From: Candidatus Ruminococcus avistercoris
Lineage (GTDB): Bacteria; Bacillota; Clostridia; Lachnospirales; Lachnospiraceae
Reading direction: 5' to 3'
Assembly (NCBI GenBank): GCA_019120315.1
Contig: DWVJ01000011.1
Span: 51,588-115,587, forward strand
Length of the DNA: 64,000 nucleotides
Of this stretch, positions 44,873-55,640 are shown piece by piece. The first letter of the stretch is position 1, and the number at the start of each line of letters is the position of its first letter. The position numbers and the translations under genes are program-made. The notes below the pieces were generated by a model. That model saw only the letters and a program-made list of their open reading frames with translations. It ran no database searches and was not told the DNA's origin.

Positions 44873-45082
44873 ATGATAAATCTGATGAATCGGTTTTTAA
44901 AATGGCAGGGGAGCAGGTACGGGATTTTGCGCATGATGGGAAGAGGAGGAATGGAACTGGTGAAGCTATATGCCTGCGGACTGGAAAAGGAGACGAAGTA
45001 CTGTACAGGCGAGGAAGAAATTATGATGAAGGCCAAGGAGAAAATCCGGGAAAAAATAATGACAGAAATGAAAGCCCTTTAG
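44873..45082 (+). CDS. Small hypothetical protein, basic and Met-rich
   Basis: 69 residues, not recognised. It starts with an amphipathic stretch MINLMNRFLKWQGSRYG and ends in a Lys/Glu helix EEEIMMKAKEKIREKIMTE. Support for a real gene: GGGAG just upstream, though close, a promoter-like TGCTATTAT at 44813, codon use like its neighbours, and an intrinsic terminator overlapping its stop. It is divergent from an XRE regulator. It could be a regulator-controlled small effector or toxin-like peptide; this is speculation. Confidence 0.45.
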   Translation: MINLMNRFLKWQGSRYGILRMMGRGGMELVKLYACGLEKETKYCTGEEEIMMKAKEKIREKIMTEMKAL

Positions 45083-45101
45083 TTGCAAAAAGGGCTTTTT
45101 T
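45071..45101 (+). terminator. Intrinsic terminator over the small ORF stop
   Basis: AAAGCCCTTT (45071-45080) pairs with AAAGGGCTTT (45089-45098), followed by TTT and an 8-nt loop between. The stop codon lies at its left arm. Confidence 0.8.
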
Positions 45102-45103
45102 AG

Positions 45104-45112
45104 TGCTATAAT
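45104..45112 (+). promoter_or_regulatory. Extended -10 promoter of the DJ-1 gene
   Basis: TGCTATAAT directly after the terminator, 45 bases before the DJ-1 start. No clear -35. Confidence 0.55.
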
Positions 45113-45157
45113 CATAACGTTGACAGACGATATACCAAGAGGAAAGAGGAGGTAACT

Positions 45158-45709
45158 ATGGCTAAAGTATATGTGTTTTTTGCGGATGGATTTGAAGAAG
45201 TGGAAGCTCTGACGACAGTGGATCTGCTCAGAAGAGCCAATGTGGAAGTGGTAATGACCTCAATTATGGGAAAGAATACAGTAACCGGCGCTCAGGGGAT
45301 CACAGTTTGTACAGATAAAATCTTTGAGGAGATTGATCCTTCCGATGCGGATATGCTGATTCTTCCGGGCGGTCAGCCGGGAACAACAAATTTAAGCCAG
45401 TATAAACCGCTGACAGATTTACTTACTGAGTGGAATGCCAAAGGGAAAAAGATGGCGGCAATCTGCGCGGCACCGACTGTGTTCGGCGGGCTGGGACTTT
45501 TAAATGGAAGAAAAGCAACCTGCTATCCGGGATGCGAATCCGGGCTGACGGGAGCGCAGACTTCCACAGACCGCGTGGTAACAGATGGCAATATCACCAC
45601 CAGCAGAGGCGTCGGTACCGCCATTTCCTTCGGATTGGAACTGGTATCGATTCTGGTGGATAAAAAGACAGCAGATGAACTGAAAGAAGCGATCGTATAC
45701 GGGCACTGA
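45158..45709 (+). CDS. DJ-1/PfpI family protein
   Basis: 183 residues. The glutamine amidotransferase-like fold has the nucleophile elbow AAICAAPTVFGGLGLL with the conserved Cys (about 107), and an early Glu in FADGFEEVEALT that pairs with it, as in DJ-1. Members are chaperones, glyoxalase III or deglycase-type enzymes in carbonyl stress; which applies here cannot be told. AGAGGAGG precedes the ATG. It has its own promoter. Confidence 0.92.
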   Translation: MAKVYVFFADGFEEVEALTTVDLLRRANVEVVMTSIMGKNTVTGAQGITVCTDKIFEEIDPSDADMLILPGGQPGTTNLSQYKPLTDLLTEWNAKGKKMAAICAAPTVFGGLGLLNGRKATCYPGCESGLTGAQTSTDRVVTDGNITTSRGVGTAISFGLELVSILVDKKTADELKEAIVYGH

Positions 45710-45803
45710 TGGGAAAGTGATGGGCACTTGAGCAGCCGGGAAGCAGAAATCCAGCCTGTGGCCGGAAGAAATGCAAAAAGTACTGGAAATTATCTCAGAG
45801 TTA

Positions 45804-45812
45804 TGCTATACT
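45804..45812 (+). promoter_or_regulatory. Extended -10 promoter of the tig-clpP unit
   Basis: TGCTATACT, 83 bases before the tig start. No CIRCE or CtsR-type repeat was found nearby. Confidence 0.5.
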
Positions 45813-45895
45813 ACGAAAATGGCTGTAAGTATGGAAAAGTGTGAAAGTATGCAAATATTTTTCATATTATATAGAACGAGGAGGAAATCAGTAAA

Positions 45896-47182
45896 ATGAG
45901 CGTACAGGTTGAAAATCTGGAAAAGAACATGGCGAAGCTCACGATCGAAGTGGCGGCCGAAGAACTGGAAAAGGCAATTCAGGGTGCATATCTGAAACAG
46001 AAAAATCAGATCAATATGCCCGGTTTCCGTAAAGGAAAAGCACCGCGCAAGATGATAGAAAAGATGTATGGAGCCGGTATCTTCTATGAAGATGCTGCCA
46101 ATGCGCTGATTCCGGAAGCGTATGCCAAAGCATCTGAGGAAAGCGGACTGGAAATCGTTTCACAGCCTTCCATCGATGTGGTACAGCTGGAAAGCGGAAA
46201 GCCTTTTATCTTTACCGCTGAAGTGGCAGTGAAACCGGAAGTTACGCTGGGCGAATACAAAGGACTGGAGGTTCCGGCCGGCGATTTGGAGGTGACCGAC
46301 GAGGATATCGAAGCGGAGCTGAAAAGAGAGCAGGAAAGAAATTCCCGTATCGTGGATGTGGATGACAGAGCGGTAGAAAGCGGCGATACGATTCGTCTTG
46401 ACTTTGAAGGTTTCGTAGATGGGGAAGCCTTTGCAGGCGGAAAAGGAAACGATTATCCGCTGGCGATCGGCTCCAATTCCTTTATTCCCGGTTTTGAGGA
46501 TCAGCTGATCGGTGCAAAAATCGGAGAAGATGTGGAAGTAAACGTGACTTTCCCGGAAGATTATCAGGCAGAGGAACTGGCGGGAAAACCGGCGGTGTTC
46601 AAATGCAAAGTAAATAAAATCGAGATGAAAGAGCTTCCGGCTCTGGATGACGATTTTGCCAAAGACGTATCTGAATTTGATACTTTGGAAGAATATAAAG
46701 CGGACATCAAAGCGAATCTGGAGAAAAAGAAAGCGGAAGATGCAAAACGCGCCAAAGAAGACGCAGTAGTTGAGAAGGCCGCTGAAAATGCGCAGATGGA
46801 GATACCGGATGCGATGATCGATACTCAGGTTGAGCAGATGGTAAATGATTTTGCCAGAAGAATGCAGGCTCAGGGTCTGAGCATGGAGCAGTATGTACAG
46901 ATCACCGGCACAACGCCGCAGATGATGAAGGATCAGATGAAGCCGCAGGCAGTGAAACGGATCCAGAGCAGACTGGTGCTGGAGAAGATTGCCGAGGTGG
47001 AAAACATTCAGATTTCTGATGAAAAGCTGGATGAAGAGATCGCAAAAATGGCAGAGATGTACAAGATGGAAGCGGACAAACTCAAAGAGATGATGGGCGA
47101 CTATGAAAAAGAGCAGATGAAGAAGGATATTGCTGTACAGGAAGCAGTGACTTTGATTGCTGATGCGGCAAAAGAGGTTTAA
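45896..47182 (+). CDS. tig: Trigger factor
   Basis: 428 residues: ribosome-binding N-terminal domain with [17 protein letters not shown] (about 40-56), PPIase/FKBP domain (about 150-245, [23 protein letters not shown]), and a helical C-terminal chaperone domain. It binds nascent chains at the ribosome exit. GAGGAGGAAATC lies before the ATG. It heads the tig-clpP-clpX-lon-engB order common in Firmicutes. Confidence 0.97.
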   Translation: MSVQVENLEKNMAKLTIEVAAEELEKAIQGAYLKQKNQINMPGFRKGKAPRKMIEKMYGAGIFYEDAANALIPEAYAKASEESGLEIVSQPSIDVVQLESGKPFIFTAEVAVKPEVTLGEYKGLEVPAGDLEVTDEDIEAELKREQERNSRIVDVDDRAVESGDTIRLDFEGFVDGEAFAGGKGNDYPLAIGSNSFIPGFEDQLIGAKIGEDVEVNVTFPEDYQAEELAGKPAVFKCKVNKIEMKELPALDDDFAKDVSEFDTLEEYKADIKANLEKKKAEDAKRAKEDAVVEKAAENAQMEIPDAMIDTQVEQMVNDFARRMQAQGLSMEQYVQITGTTPQMMKDQMKPQAVKRIQSRLVLEKIAEVENIQISDEKLDEEIAKMAEMYKMEADKLKEMMGDYEKEQMKKDIAVQEAVTLIADAAKEV

Positions 47183-47211
47183 TATCCTTCGCAGGTAAGG
47201 AGCGATTGATT

Positions 47212-47793
47212 ATGAGTTTAGTACCTTATGTGATAGAGCAGACAAGCCGCGGAGAACGCAGTTATGACATTTACTCCCGTTTGTTGAAAGACAGGATCAT
47301 TTTCCTGGGGGAGGAAGTCAACGATGTGTCGGCCAGTCTGATTGTGGCGCAGCTGCTGTTTCTGGAGTCCGAGGATCCGGGCAAGGATATTCAGCTGTAT
47401 ATCAACAGCCCGGGCGGATCTGTTACGGCGGGGATGGCCATCTATGATACCATGCAGTATGTAAAGAGCGATGTTTCTACCATTTGTATTGGTATGGCGG
47501 CCAGCATGGGAGCCTTCCTCCTGGCTGGCGGCGCAAAAGGAAAACGGTTCGCCCTTCCCAATGCGGAGATCATGATTCACCAGCCGTCAGGCGGCGCGCG
47601 GGGACAGGCGACAGAGATTAACATCGTAGCGGAACAGATTTTAAAGACACGCAGCAAACTGAATACGATTCTTGCTCAGAACACCGGACAGCCTCTGGAA
47701 GTGATTGAGGCGGATACAGAGAGAGATCATTATATGTCAGCGGAAGAAGCAAAGGCATACGGACTGATCGACGGCGTTATTACCAGCAGATAG
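47212..47793 (+). CDS. clpP: ATP-dependent Clp protease proteolytic subunit
   Basis: 193 residues from the ATG at 47212 (AAGGAG 9 bases upstream); a TTG at 47206 is too close to that site. The catalytic triad is visible: Ser in [11 protein letters not shown] (about 97), His in MIHQPSGG (about 122), Asp in TERDHYMSA (about 171). It forms the barrel protease that pairs with ClpX, encoded next. Confidence 0.98.
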   Translation: MSLVPYVIEQTSRGERSYDIYSRLLKDRIIFLGEEVNDVSASLIVAQLLFLESEDPGKDIQLYINSPGGSVTAGMAIYDTMQYVKSDVSTICIGMAASMGAFLLAGGAKGKRFALPNAEIMIHQPSGGARGQATEINIVAEQILKTRSKLNTILAQNTGQPLEVIEADTERDHYMSAEEAKAYGLIDGVITSR

Positions 47794-47883
47794 AAGTTTT
47801 TGTAAGACTCCTGCCTGGAAAGGCGGGGGTCTTATGTGGCGTTTGCGCAAACACTTATTTTGGAAAGGAAAGAAGTAAATCAT

Positions 47884-49173
47884 ATGGCAGTAAAAGGGGA
47901 AAATAAGATCAGATGCTCCTTCTGCGGAAAGACGGAAGATCAGGTTCGCAAGCTGATCGCCGGGCCGGACGGTGCATTTATCTGTGACGAGTGCATTGAA
48001 ATCTGTGCGGAAATCATGGATGAAGAGCTGGATCATGCGACAGTGGAAGAGATTGACGGGATCAATCTGTTGAAGCCCAAGGAAATTAAAGAGATTTTGG
48101 ACGAGTATGTCATTGGACAGGAGCAGGCGAAAAAAGTACTGTCGGTGGCGGTATATAATCATTATAAACGGGTATTGTCGGAACGGACTTCCGACGTGGA
48201 ACTTCAAAAGAGTAATATCTTGATGCTGGGGCCCACCGGTTCTGGAAAAACACTGCTGGCGCAGACGCTGGCGAGAATTCTGAACGTGCCCTTTGCCATT
48301 GCCGATGCAACTACGCTGACGGAAGCCGGCTATGTAGGTGAAGACGTGGAAAATATCCTGCTGAAAATCATCCAGGCGGCTGAGTATGATATTGAACGTG
48401 CCCAGCACGGCATTATCTATATTGATGAGATCGACAAGATTACCAGAAAATCGGAAAACGCATCGATCACCAGAGATGTTTCCGGAGAAGGCGTGCAGCA
48501 GGCTCTGCTGAAAATTCTGGAAGGCACGGTTGCCAGTGTTCCGCCTCAGGGGGGAAGAAAGCATCCCCACCAGGAGTTCATCCAGATCGATACCACGAAT
48601 ATCCTGTTTATCTGCGGCGGCGCCTTTGAGGGTCTGGACAAGATTATCGAAGCGCGTCAGGATACCAAGACCATAGGATTCAATTCCGTTCTGGCGGATG
48701 AGAAAAAACAGAGTGTGGGAGAAATCCTGAAACAGGTCATGCCCCAGGACTTTATCAAATTCGGTTTGATACCGGAGTTTATCGGCCGTGTGCCGGTGGT
48801 AGTGACACTGAACGGATTGGATGAAGCGGCTCTGGTGCGTATTTTGAAAGAGCCGAAGAATTCTCTGATCAGACAGTATCATAAATTGTTTGAACTGGAC
48901 GGCGTGGAACTGGAGTTTGACGAGGCCGCGCTGACGCGGATGGCACAAAAAGCCATGGAACGCAAGACGGGAGCCAGAGGACTGCGATCCATCATGGAAG
49001 ATACGGTGATGGATCTGATGTTTGAAATTCCATCGGACAACACCATACGGAAATGTATTGTTACGAAAGATGCGGTGGACGGGAAGGGAGAACCGGTGAT
49101 TACACGGGGAGAACCTGCCCCCGTTCCGAAAAAAACGTCGCGGAAACGCAGAGGAACCTCTGTGACGGCGTAA
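47884..49173 (+). CDS. clpX: ClpX ATPase, Clp protease specificity subunit
   Basis: 429 residues from the ATG at 47884. N-terminal zinc-binding domain with CSFCGK...CDECIEIC (residues about 11-40), then AAA+ with Walker [17 protein letters not shown], Walker [11 protein letters not shown], and the ClpP-binding IGF loop in [10 protein letters not shown]. It unfolds tagged substrates into ClpP. Spaced 90 bases after clpP, with a GGAAAGGAAAG site. Confidence 0.98.
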   Translation: MAVKGENKIRCSFCGKTEDQVRKLIAGPDGAFICDECIEICAEIMDEELDHATVEEIDGINLLKPKEIKEILDEYVIGQEQAKKVLSVAVYNHYKRVLSERTSDVELQKSNILMLGPTGSGKTLLAQTLARILNVPFAIADATTLTEAGYVGEDVENILLKIIQAAEYDIERAQHGIIYIDEIDKITRKSENASITRDVSGEGVQQALLKILEGTVASVPPQGGRKHPHQEFIQIDTTNILFICGGAFEGLDKIIEARQDTKTIGFNSVLADEKKQSVGEILKQVMPQDFIKFGLIPEFIGRVPVVVTLNGLDEAALVRILKEPKNSLIRQYHKLFELDGVELEFDEAALTRMAQKAMERKTGARGLRSIMEDTVMDLMFEIPSDNTIRKCIVTKDAVDGKGEPVITRGEPAPVPKKTSRKRRGTSVTA

Positions 49174-49188
49174 AAGGAAGAGGAGCAT

Positions 49189-51504
49189 ATGAACGAACTG
49201 ATAAGTGTACTGCCTGCCATTGCCCTGCGGGGAACGACGATTCTGCCGGATATGATTGTGCACTTTGATATCAGCAGAGATAAGTCGGTCAAGGCAGTAG
49301 AAGAAGCGATGCTGCGGGAACAGACGGTCTTTCTGGTGACCCAGAGAGATCCCATGGTGGAGGAACCCGGGATTTCTGATCTTTATAAAGTAGGAACCAT
49401 CGCGAAAATCAAACAGGTGGTCAAAATGCCCAAACACATCCTGAGAATTCTTGTGGAGGGGCTGGAGCGTGCGGAGCTGCTGAGCCTGCTGAAGGAAGAT
49501 ACTTATCTGGAAGCGGAGACGGCACGGTATGAAAAAACGGAAGAACTGTCTGTCTCCCCCAATGCCCGGGAGGCTATGCTGCGCAACATGAAGGAACTGT
49601 TTCTGACTTTCTGCCAGGAAAATCAGAAGGTCAGCGGAGAACTGGCCACACAGATTCTGGAGATGGATGATCTGGAGAAAATGGTGGATCAGATCGTGAT
49701 CAATCTTCCGCTGCCCTATGAGCAGCGCCAGAAACTGCTGGAAGCCGTGACTATCTCCGAGCGATATGAGCTGCTGGGGATCATGATGGCCAACGAAATC
49801 GAGATCATGCAGATCCGCAGCGAGATTCAGGGAAAGATCAAAGAGAGAATTGACAAGAATCAGCGGGAATATATTCTGCGGGAGCAGCTGAAGCTGATCC
49901 GGGAAGAGCTGGGGGAAGACGGCACACTGAACGATGCGGATCGGTTTCAGGAAAAAGCTGGAAAACTGAAGGCTTCCAAAGAAGTAAAGGAAAAAATTCT
50001 GGAAGAAATCAAGCGGTTTCGCAGTGTGGGCAGCAATTCTTCAGAGAGCGCCGTGGTGCGCGGGTATATTGAGACGCTGCTGGCCATGCCCTGGGATAAA
50101 ATGTCTCGGGACAATCAGAATATAGAGAAGGCGAAAGAAATCCTCCAGGCGGATCATTACGGTCTGGAAAAAGTGAAAGAAAGGATCCTGGAATTTCTGG
50201 CGGTCCGCGCGCTGACCAGAAAAGGAGAAAGTCCGATCCTGTGTCTGATCGGACCGCCGGGTACCGGAAAGACTTCCATTGCCCGGTCGGTGGCCAGGGC
50301 ATTGAATAAAAAATATGTTCGGATCTGTCTGGGCGGCGTGCGGGATGAAGCGGAAATCCGGGGACATCGCAGAACTTATGTGGGAGCCATGCCAGGACGG
50401 ATCGCCAGCGGATTAAAGCAGGCCGGAGTGAAAAACCCGCTGATGCTGCTGGATGAAATTGATAAAGTCAGCAGCGATTATAAAGGGGACACTTCCTCGG
50501 CGCTGCTGGAGGTGCTGGATTCTGAGCAGAATAATAAATTTACGGATCATTATATTGAGATTCCCCTGGATTTGTCGGAAGTCCTGTTTATCGCCACGGC
50601 AAACGATGTGCAGACGATTCCCCGGCCGCTGCTGGACCGTATGGAGATCATCGAGATTACCAGTTATACGGAGAATGAAAAATATCATATTGCCAGGGAG
50701 CATCTGATTCCCAAGCAGATGAAAGCCCACGGGCTGAAAGAAGACCAGCTGACCATCAGCAAAGAGGCGCTGGAGGAAATCATCAGCGGCTATACCAAGG
50801 AAGCCGGCGTAAGAAGCCTGGAGCGCAGGATCGGCGAAATCTGCAGGAAAACGGCGCGGAAAGTGCTGGAGGAGGGGCAGGAGCATATTGCTGTGGAACT
50901 GTCCTGCCTGGAAAGTTTTCTGGGGAAAGAAAAGTATAATATTCAGAAGAAAAATGAAAATGATGAAGTGGGTATCGTGCGCGGACTGGCCTGGACCAGT
51001 GTGGGCGGAGATACCCTTCAGATCGAAGTGAATATCATGCCGGGAAAAGGAGATTTCATGCTGACCGGACAGCTGGGGGATGTGATGAAGGAGTCGGCGC
51101 AGGCGGGAATCAGTTATATCCGTTCTGTGGCGCCCCAATATGAGATATCCGACGAGTTTTTCCGCGACCATGATATACATATCCATATCCCGGAGGGAGC
51201 CGTGCCCAAGGACGGACCCTCGGCCGGAATTACTATGGCTACGGCGATGCTGTCTGCCATAACAGAAAAACCGGTGCGGGCTGACGTGGCCATGACAGGA
51301 GAAATTACGCTGCGGGGACGCGTGCTTCCCATCGGCGGCCTGAAAGAGAAATTGCTGGCTGCCAAGATGGCTGGCATCGGGAAAGTGCTGGTTCCGGAAA
51401 AGAACCGGCCGGATGTGGAGGAAATCGAAGAAGAAATCAAGGAAGGGCTGCACATTGTCTTTGTTTCCCAGATGAAGGAAGTACTGGAAAACGCCCTGGC
51501 CTAG
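49189..51504 (+). CDS. lon: Lon protease
   Basis: 771 residues, full LonA: N-terminal substrate domain (about 1-190), AAA+ with GPPGTGKTSIARSVA and LLDEIDKV, and the C-terminal serine protease with PKDGPSAGITMATAML (catalytic Ser) and GGLKEKLLAAKMAG (catalytic Lys). It degrades damaged and regulatory proteins. GGAAGAGGAG lies before the ATG, 15 bases after clpX; the two are probably in the same transcript. Confidence 0.98.
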   Translation: MNELISVLPAIALRGTTILPDMIVHFDISRDKSVKAVEEAMLREQTVFLVTQRDPMVEEPGISDLYKVGTIAKIKQVVKMPKHILRILVEGLERAELLSLLKEDTYLEAETARYEKTEELSVSPNAREAMLRNMKELFLTFCQENQKVSGELATQILEMDDLEKMVDQIVINLPLPYEQRQKLLEAVTISERYELLGIMMANEIEIMQIRSEIQGKIKERIDKNQREYILREQLKLIREELGEDGTLNDADRFQEKAGKLKASKEVKEKILEEIKRFRSVGSNSSESAVVRGYIETLLAMPWDKMSRDNQNIEKAKEILQADHYGLEKVKERILEFLAVRALTRKGESPILCLIGPPGTGKTSIARSVARALNKKYVRICLGGVRDEAEIRGHRRTYVGAMPGRIASGLKQAGVKNPLMLLDEIDKVSSDYKGDTSSALLEVLDSEQNNKFTDHYIEIPLDLSEVLFIATANDVQTIPRPLLDRMEIIEITSYTENEKYHIAREHLIPKQMKAHGLKEDQLTISKEALEEIISGYTKEAGVRSLERRIGEICRKTARKVLEEGQEHIAVELSCLESFLGKEKYNIQKKNENDEVGIVRGLAWTSVGGDTLQIEVNIMPGKGDFMLTGQLGDVMKESAQAGISYIRSVAPQYEISDEFFRDHDIHIHIPEGAVPKDGPSAGITMATAMLSAITEKPVRADVAMTGEITLRGRVLPIGGLKEKLLAAKMAGIGKVLVPEKNRPDVEEIEEEIKEGLHIVFVSQMKEVLENALA

Positions 51505-51513
51505 GAGGAATAC

Positions 51514-52110
51514 ATGATTATCAGAAACGTATCGCTGGAGACGGTCTGCGGTATTACCAGCAGACTGCCGGAAAACAGACTGCCGGAGATTGCTTTTGCG
51601 GGCAAGTCCAATGTGGGGAAATCTTCGTTGATTAACGGGCTGCTGAATCGTAAGTCTCTGGCGCGAACCAGTTCTCAGCCGGGGAAAACCCAGACCATCA
51701 ATTTCTATAACGTCAATGACGAGTTGTATTTTGTGGATCTTCCGGGATACGGTTATGCGAAAGTATCTGTGGCAGTGAAAGAAAAGTGGGGAAAAATGAT
51801 CGAGCGGTACCTGAGAAAATCCCAGGTATTAAAAGCAGTATTCCTGCTGATTGATATTCGTCATGAACCTTCCGGGAACGACAGGGCCATGTATGACTGG
51901 ATCTGTCACAACGGTTTTACGCCGATCATCATTGCCACGAAAGCGGACAAGCTGAAGCGCAGCCAGATTCTCAAACATCTGAAGGTGATCCGCCAGACGC
52001 TGGGAGCGGGAGCGGATGTGACGATACTGCCCTTTTCGGCACAGACGAAACAGGGCCGGGAGGAAATCTGGGATGTGATCGGACAGAATATACAGCAGGA
52101 AGATGAATGA
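51514..52110 (+). CDS. engB: Ribosome biogenesis GTP-binding protein EngB (YsxC/YihA)
   Basis: 198 residues. G1 is AFAGKSNVGKSSLINGL; switch and G3 are FVDLPGYGYAKV; G4 is IATKADKL. EngB is an essential GTPase for large-subunit assembly. Its pairing with lon (9 bases apart, AGGAGG) is common in Firmicutes. Confidence 0.97.
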   Translation: MIIRNVSLETVCGITSRLPENRLPEIAFAGKSNVGKSSLINGLLNRKSLARTSSQPGKTQTINFYNVNDELYFVDLPGYGYAKVSVAVKEKWGKMIERYLRKSQVLKAVFLLIDIRHEPSGNDRAMYDWICHNGFTPIIIATKADKLKRSQILKHLKVIRQTLGAGADVTILPFSAQTKQGREEIWDVIGQNIQQEDE

Positions 52111-52165
52111 CATAAGAGCAGGGGACTTGCCGGGCAAGGACCCTGTTTGGCGTGTAGGGGGATTT

Positions 52166-53134
52166 ATGGAAACGAAGAAAAATAGGTTGACGCATCCTGC
52201 GGTGGTATGTGCGCTGGCACTGCTGTGCACCTTTCTGTGGGGCAGCGCTTTTCCCAGCGTGAAGGTGGGATATGAGTTGTTTTCCATCGCGGGAGGAGAT
52301 ACGGGAAGTCAGATTCTTTTTGCCGGGTATCGTTTTACGCTGGCGGGCGTGCTGACCTGGATCATCAGTACGGTCACGTCGCATCGTCCGGCGCTTCCGA
52401 AAAGAGAGATTCGCAGCCGGGTCGTATTGCTGGGCCTGATCCAGACCACCATGCAGTATCTGTTTTTTTATATCGGCCTGTCCAATACCACAGGAGTGAA
52501 AGGATCCATTATTACGGCATCCAACTCCTTTTTCTCCATCCTGCTGGCTCATTTTATGATTCGGGGCGAGAAGATGACTCTGCGCAAAGGGATCGGATGT
52601 CTGCTGGGCTTTGCCGGTGTGGTGGTGATTAATTTCAGTTCTTCCGGTTTTGGCGGCGGCTTTTCTCTGACTGGGGAAGGATTTATGCTGATTTCCTGCT
52701 TTGCATACGGTCTGGCAGCTGTCTATGTGAAAACATTTGCCCATAAAGACAATCCTTTTACTATCACGGCTTATCAGCTGCTGATCGGCGGGGTGCTGCT
52801 GATCCTGATGGGCCTGCTGATGGGCGGAGAAGTTCACGGTTTTACGGTAAAAAGCAGTCTCCTGCTGTTTTATATGGCGGTGATTTCCAGCGTGGCCTTT
52901 TCGCTCTGGACACTGCTTCTTAAGTATAATCCGGTGGGCACCGTTTCCATTTACGGATTTACCAACCCGGTCTTCGGTGTGATCCTGTCGGCGCTGTTTC
53001 TGGGAGAGCAGGCGTTTACCCTGCAGAATCTGGGCGCGCTGATACTGGTCAGCCTGGGGATCATCGTGGTGAACCGAGTAAGCGGTTCAGCTTCGGGAAA
53101 ACCGAAAAGGGCAATAAGTGAAAAGGACGGATGA
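52166..53134 (+). CDS. DMT/EamA family transporter
   Basis: 322 residues from the ATG at 52166 (AGGGGG upstream; the frame opens at 52103 overlapping engB, but without a good site). About ten membrane helices in two EamA repeats: LCTFLWGSAFPSVKVGYELF in the first and ISCFAYGLAAVYVKTFA in the second. Drug/metabolite transporters export amino acids or other metabolites; substrate unknown. It ends 4 bases before ecfA1. Confidence 0.92.
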   Translation: METKKNRLTHPAVVCALALLCTFLWGSAFPSVKVGYELFSIAGGDTGSQILFAGYRFTLAGVLTWIISTVTSHRPALPKREIRSRVVLLGLIQTTMQYLFFYIGLSNTTGVKGSIITASNSFFSILLAHFMIRGEKMTLRKGIGCLLGFAGVVVINFSSSGFGGGFSLTGEGFMLISCFAYGLAAVYVKTFAHKDNPFTITAYQLLIGGVLLILMGLLMGGEVHGFTVKSSLLLFYMAVISSVAFSLWTLLLKYNPVGTVSIYGFTNPVFGVILSALFLGEQAFTLQNLGALILVSLGIIVVNRVSGSASGKPKRAISEKDG

Positions 53135-53137
53135 TAT

Positions 53138-53983
53138 ATGGGGATTATTAAAGCGACGAAACTGGTATATGAATATTTGAAATATAATGAAGCCGGTGAG
53201 GCGCAGGAGAAAAACCGTGCCATCGATGAGCTCAGTCTGGAAATTGAACCGGGACAGTTTATCGCCGTGCTCGGCCATAACGGTTCGGGAAAGTCCACTT
53301 TTGCCAAACATATCAACGGCCTTCTGGTTCCGACAGAAGGGACGCTGTGGGTGGATTCCATGGACACATCCAAAGAAGGCGAATTGTGGAAAATCCGCCA
53401 GAAAGCCGGCATGGTCTTTCAGAATCCTGATAACCAGATCATCGGTTCCGTGGTGGAAGAGGATGTGGGATTCGGCCCGGAAAATCTGGGAGTTAAAACG
53501 GACGATATCTGGAAACGGGTAGATGACAGTCTGGAGGCGGTGGGAATGACTGCGTACCGGAAGCATTCTCCCAACAAGCTGTCCGGCGGACAGAAGCAGC
53601 GGGTAGCCATCGCCGGCGTGGTGGCCATGAAGCCAAGATGCATCGTGCTGGATGAACCCACGGCCATGCTGGATCCCAACGGGCGGAAAGAAGTGCTGAA
53701 AACGGTGCGGGAACTGAATCAGCAGGAGAAGGTGACCGTTATTCTCATCACCCACTACATGGAAGAGGTGGTGTTTGCTGATCATGTTTATGTGATGGAT
53801 CAGGGGCATCTGGTGATGGACGGGACGCCCCGGGAGATTTTTTCGCAGGTGGAGAAACTGAAAGAATACCGTCTGGATGTGCCTCAGGTGACGCTGCTGG
53901 CTCATGAACTGAAGCAGGCAGGCCTTCCCCTGCCCGATGGAATATTAACGATAGAAGAACTGGTGGATGCGATATGTCAATAA
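53138..53983 (+). CDS. ecfA1: Energy-coupling factor ATPase EcfA1
   Basis: 281 residues. ABC ATPase with Walker [12 protein letters not shown]-loop [26 protein letters not shown] (typical of Ecf ATPases), signature [12 protein letters not shown] and Walker [13 protein letters not shown]. With EcfA2 and EcfT it powers vitamin uptake through separate S components. It overlaps ecfA2 by 10 bases. Confidence 0.97.
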   Translation: MGIIKATKLVYEYLKYNEAGEAQEKNRAIDELSLEIEPGQFIAVLGHNGSGKSTFAKHINGLLVPTEGTLWVDSMDTSKEGELWKIRQKAGMVFQNPDNQIIGSVVEEDVGFGPENLGVKTDDIWKRVDDSLEAVGMTAYRKHSPNKLSGGQKQRVAIAGVVAMKPRCIVLDEPTAMLDPNGRKEVLKTVRELNQQEKVTVILITHYMEEVVFADHVYVMDQGHLVMDGTPREIFSQVEKLKEYRLDVPQVTLLAHELKQAGLPLPDGILTIEELVDAICQ

Positions 53984-54849
53984 AACTGGAACATGTAACT
54001 TATACTTATAATCCGGGAACCGTATACGAGATGCACGCGCTGAAGGATGTCAGTTTTGAAATTCCCCAGGGACAGTTTGTGGGGATTATCGGCCATACCG
54101 GCAGCGGAAAATCCACGCTGATCCAGCATCTGAACGGCCTGATCCGGCCCACATCGGGGAAAGTTCTGTTTGAGGGACAGGATGTGTGGGCGGAGGGATA
54201 TGAGCTGCGGAAGCTGAGATTTCAGGTGGGGCTGGTTTTTCAGTATCCGGAACATCAGCTGTTTGAGTCAGATGTGATGTCCGACGTATGCTTTGGCCCG
54301 TCTAACGAGGGGCTGACGCAGGAGGAATGCCGTAAGCGGGCGAAAGAAGCGTTGGACCATGTGGGAATCCCGGAAGAATATTACGATAAATCGCCTTTTG
54401 AACTGTCAGGAGGAGAAAAGCGTCGGGTGGCCATCGCCGGAGTGCTGGCCATGAATCCCAAGGTGCTGGTACTGGATGAACCCACAGCCGGACTGGATCC
54501 GGAAGGCAGGACGGAGATTCTGGATCAGATCGCCTGGCTCCATAAGACCAGGGGGATCACCATCATTCTGGTTTCCCACAGCATGGAAGATGTGGCCCGG
54601 TACGTGCAGCGGATCATTGTCATGAACGAAGGGCAAAAAGCTTTTGACGGAAGCTGCAAGGAGGTATTCTCGCATTATAAGGAACTGGAAAAAATCGGGC
54701 TGGCTGCGCCGCAGATTACTTATATCATGCACGCCCTTGCCGAACGCGGACTGAATGTGGATCTGTCAGCCGTCACGGTGGAAGAAGCCCGGGATTCTAT
54801 TCTGAAAGCCCTTGGAAAGGAAACATCATGCTCAGAGATATTACCATAG
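53974..54849 (+). CDS. ecfA2: Energy-coupling factor ATPase EcfA2
   Basis: 291 residues. Walker [18 protein letters not shown]-loop [22 protein letters not shown], signature [12 protein letters not shown], Walker [16 protein letters not shown]. Pairs with EcfA1 in the ECF module. Overlaps ecfT by 22 bases, showing tight translational coupling. Confidence 0.97.
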   Translation: MSIKLEHVTYTYNPGTVYEMHALKDVSFEIPQGQFVGIIGHTGSGKSTLIQHLNGLIRPTSGKVLFEGQDVWAEGYELRKLRFQVGLVFQYPEHQLFESDVMSDVCFGPSNEGLTQEECRKRAKEALDHVGIPEEYYDKSPFELSGGEKRRVAIAGVLAMNPKVLVLDEPTAGLDPEGRTEILDQIAWLHKTRGITIILVSHSMEDVARYVQRIIVMNEGQKAFDGSCKEVFSHYKELEKIGLAAPQITYIMHALAERGLNVDLSAVTVEEARDSILKALGKETSCSEILP

Positions 54850-55640
54850 GCCAGTACTATCCGGCAGACTCGATTCTGCACAGACTGGACCCGAGAGTAA
54901 AATTTATTGCCACACTGGCGTTTATTATCAGCTTGTTTATCAGCAGCACCTGGACCGGCTATCTGGTGTCGACCGTTTTTCTGGCTGCAGTGATCCGGCT
55001 TTCGAAAGTCCCTTTTCGTTTTATGGTAAAGGGATTGAAAGCGATCGTCATACTGCTCTTGATTACCCTGTTTTTTAACATGATTTTCACGCCTGGAACG
55101 CCGCTGGTTCATTTCTGGATCATCACTATCACGCGGGAAGGGGTGATTACCGCGATACGCATGGGAATCCGGTTGATCTATCTGATCATCGGATCTTCTG
55201 TCATGACGCTGACCACTACGCCCAATCAGCTGACGGACGGACTGGAATCGCTGTTGAAGCCCTTGGAGAAAATACGCGTTCCAGTGCATGACATCGCCAT
55301 GATGATGTCCATCGCCCTTCGCTTTATCCCGATTCTTCTGGAGGAAACGGATAAAATCATGAAGGCTCAGATTGCCAGGGGCGCGGACTTTGAAAGCGGC
55401 GGCCTGATGAAGAAGATTAAAAGCATGGTTCCTCTTCTGGTTCCGCTGTTTATCTCGGCTTTTCGCAGGGCCAATGACCTGGCGCTGGCTATGGAAGCCA
55501 GATGCTATCATGGCGGCGCCGGCAGAACGCAGATGAAACCGCTTCGGTACGAAAGAAGGGATTATCTGGCTTACCTTGTTCTGGCGGTTTACCTGGCGAT
55601 TGTGATCCTGATGCGGGTCTTCGGGAGGTATTTGATATGA
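54828..55640 (+). CDS. ecfT: Energy-coupling factor transmembrane protein EcfT
   Basis: 270 residues, about five membrane helices. YPADSILHRLDPRVKF at the start is the EcfT opening. The two coupling helices carry Ala-Arg-Gly type motifs: IARGADFESGG and MEARCYHGG, which dock to the ATPases. Stop overlaps the truA ATG (ATGA). Confidence 0.97.
   Translation: MLRDITIGQYYPADSILHRLDPRVKFIATLAFIISLFISSTWTGYLVSTVFLAAVIRLSKVPFRFMVKGLKAIVILLLITLFFNMIFTPGTPLVHFWIITITREGVITAIRMGIRLIYLIIGSSVMTLTTTPNQLTDGLESLLKPLEKIRVPVHDIAMMMSIALRFIPILLEETDKIMKAQIARGADFESGGLMKKIKSMVPLLVPLFISAFRRANDLALAMEARCYHGGAGRTQMKPLRYERRDYLAYLVLAVYLAIVILMRVFGRYLI

Noticed and set aside
44809..45111. 100-codon plus-strand frame overlapping the small ORF at 44873
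   Set aside because: No RBS, and the terminator lies inside the frame; the 69-codon frame ending at the terminator is a better candidate.
47737..49437. 566-codon minus-strand frame opposite clpX
   Set aside because: Antisense shadow; clpX and lon are certain.
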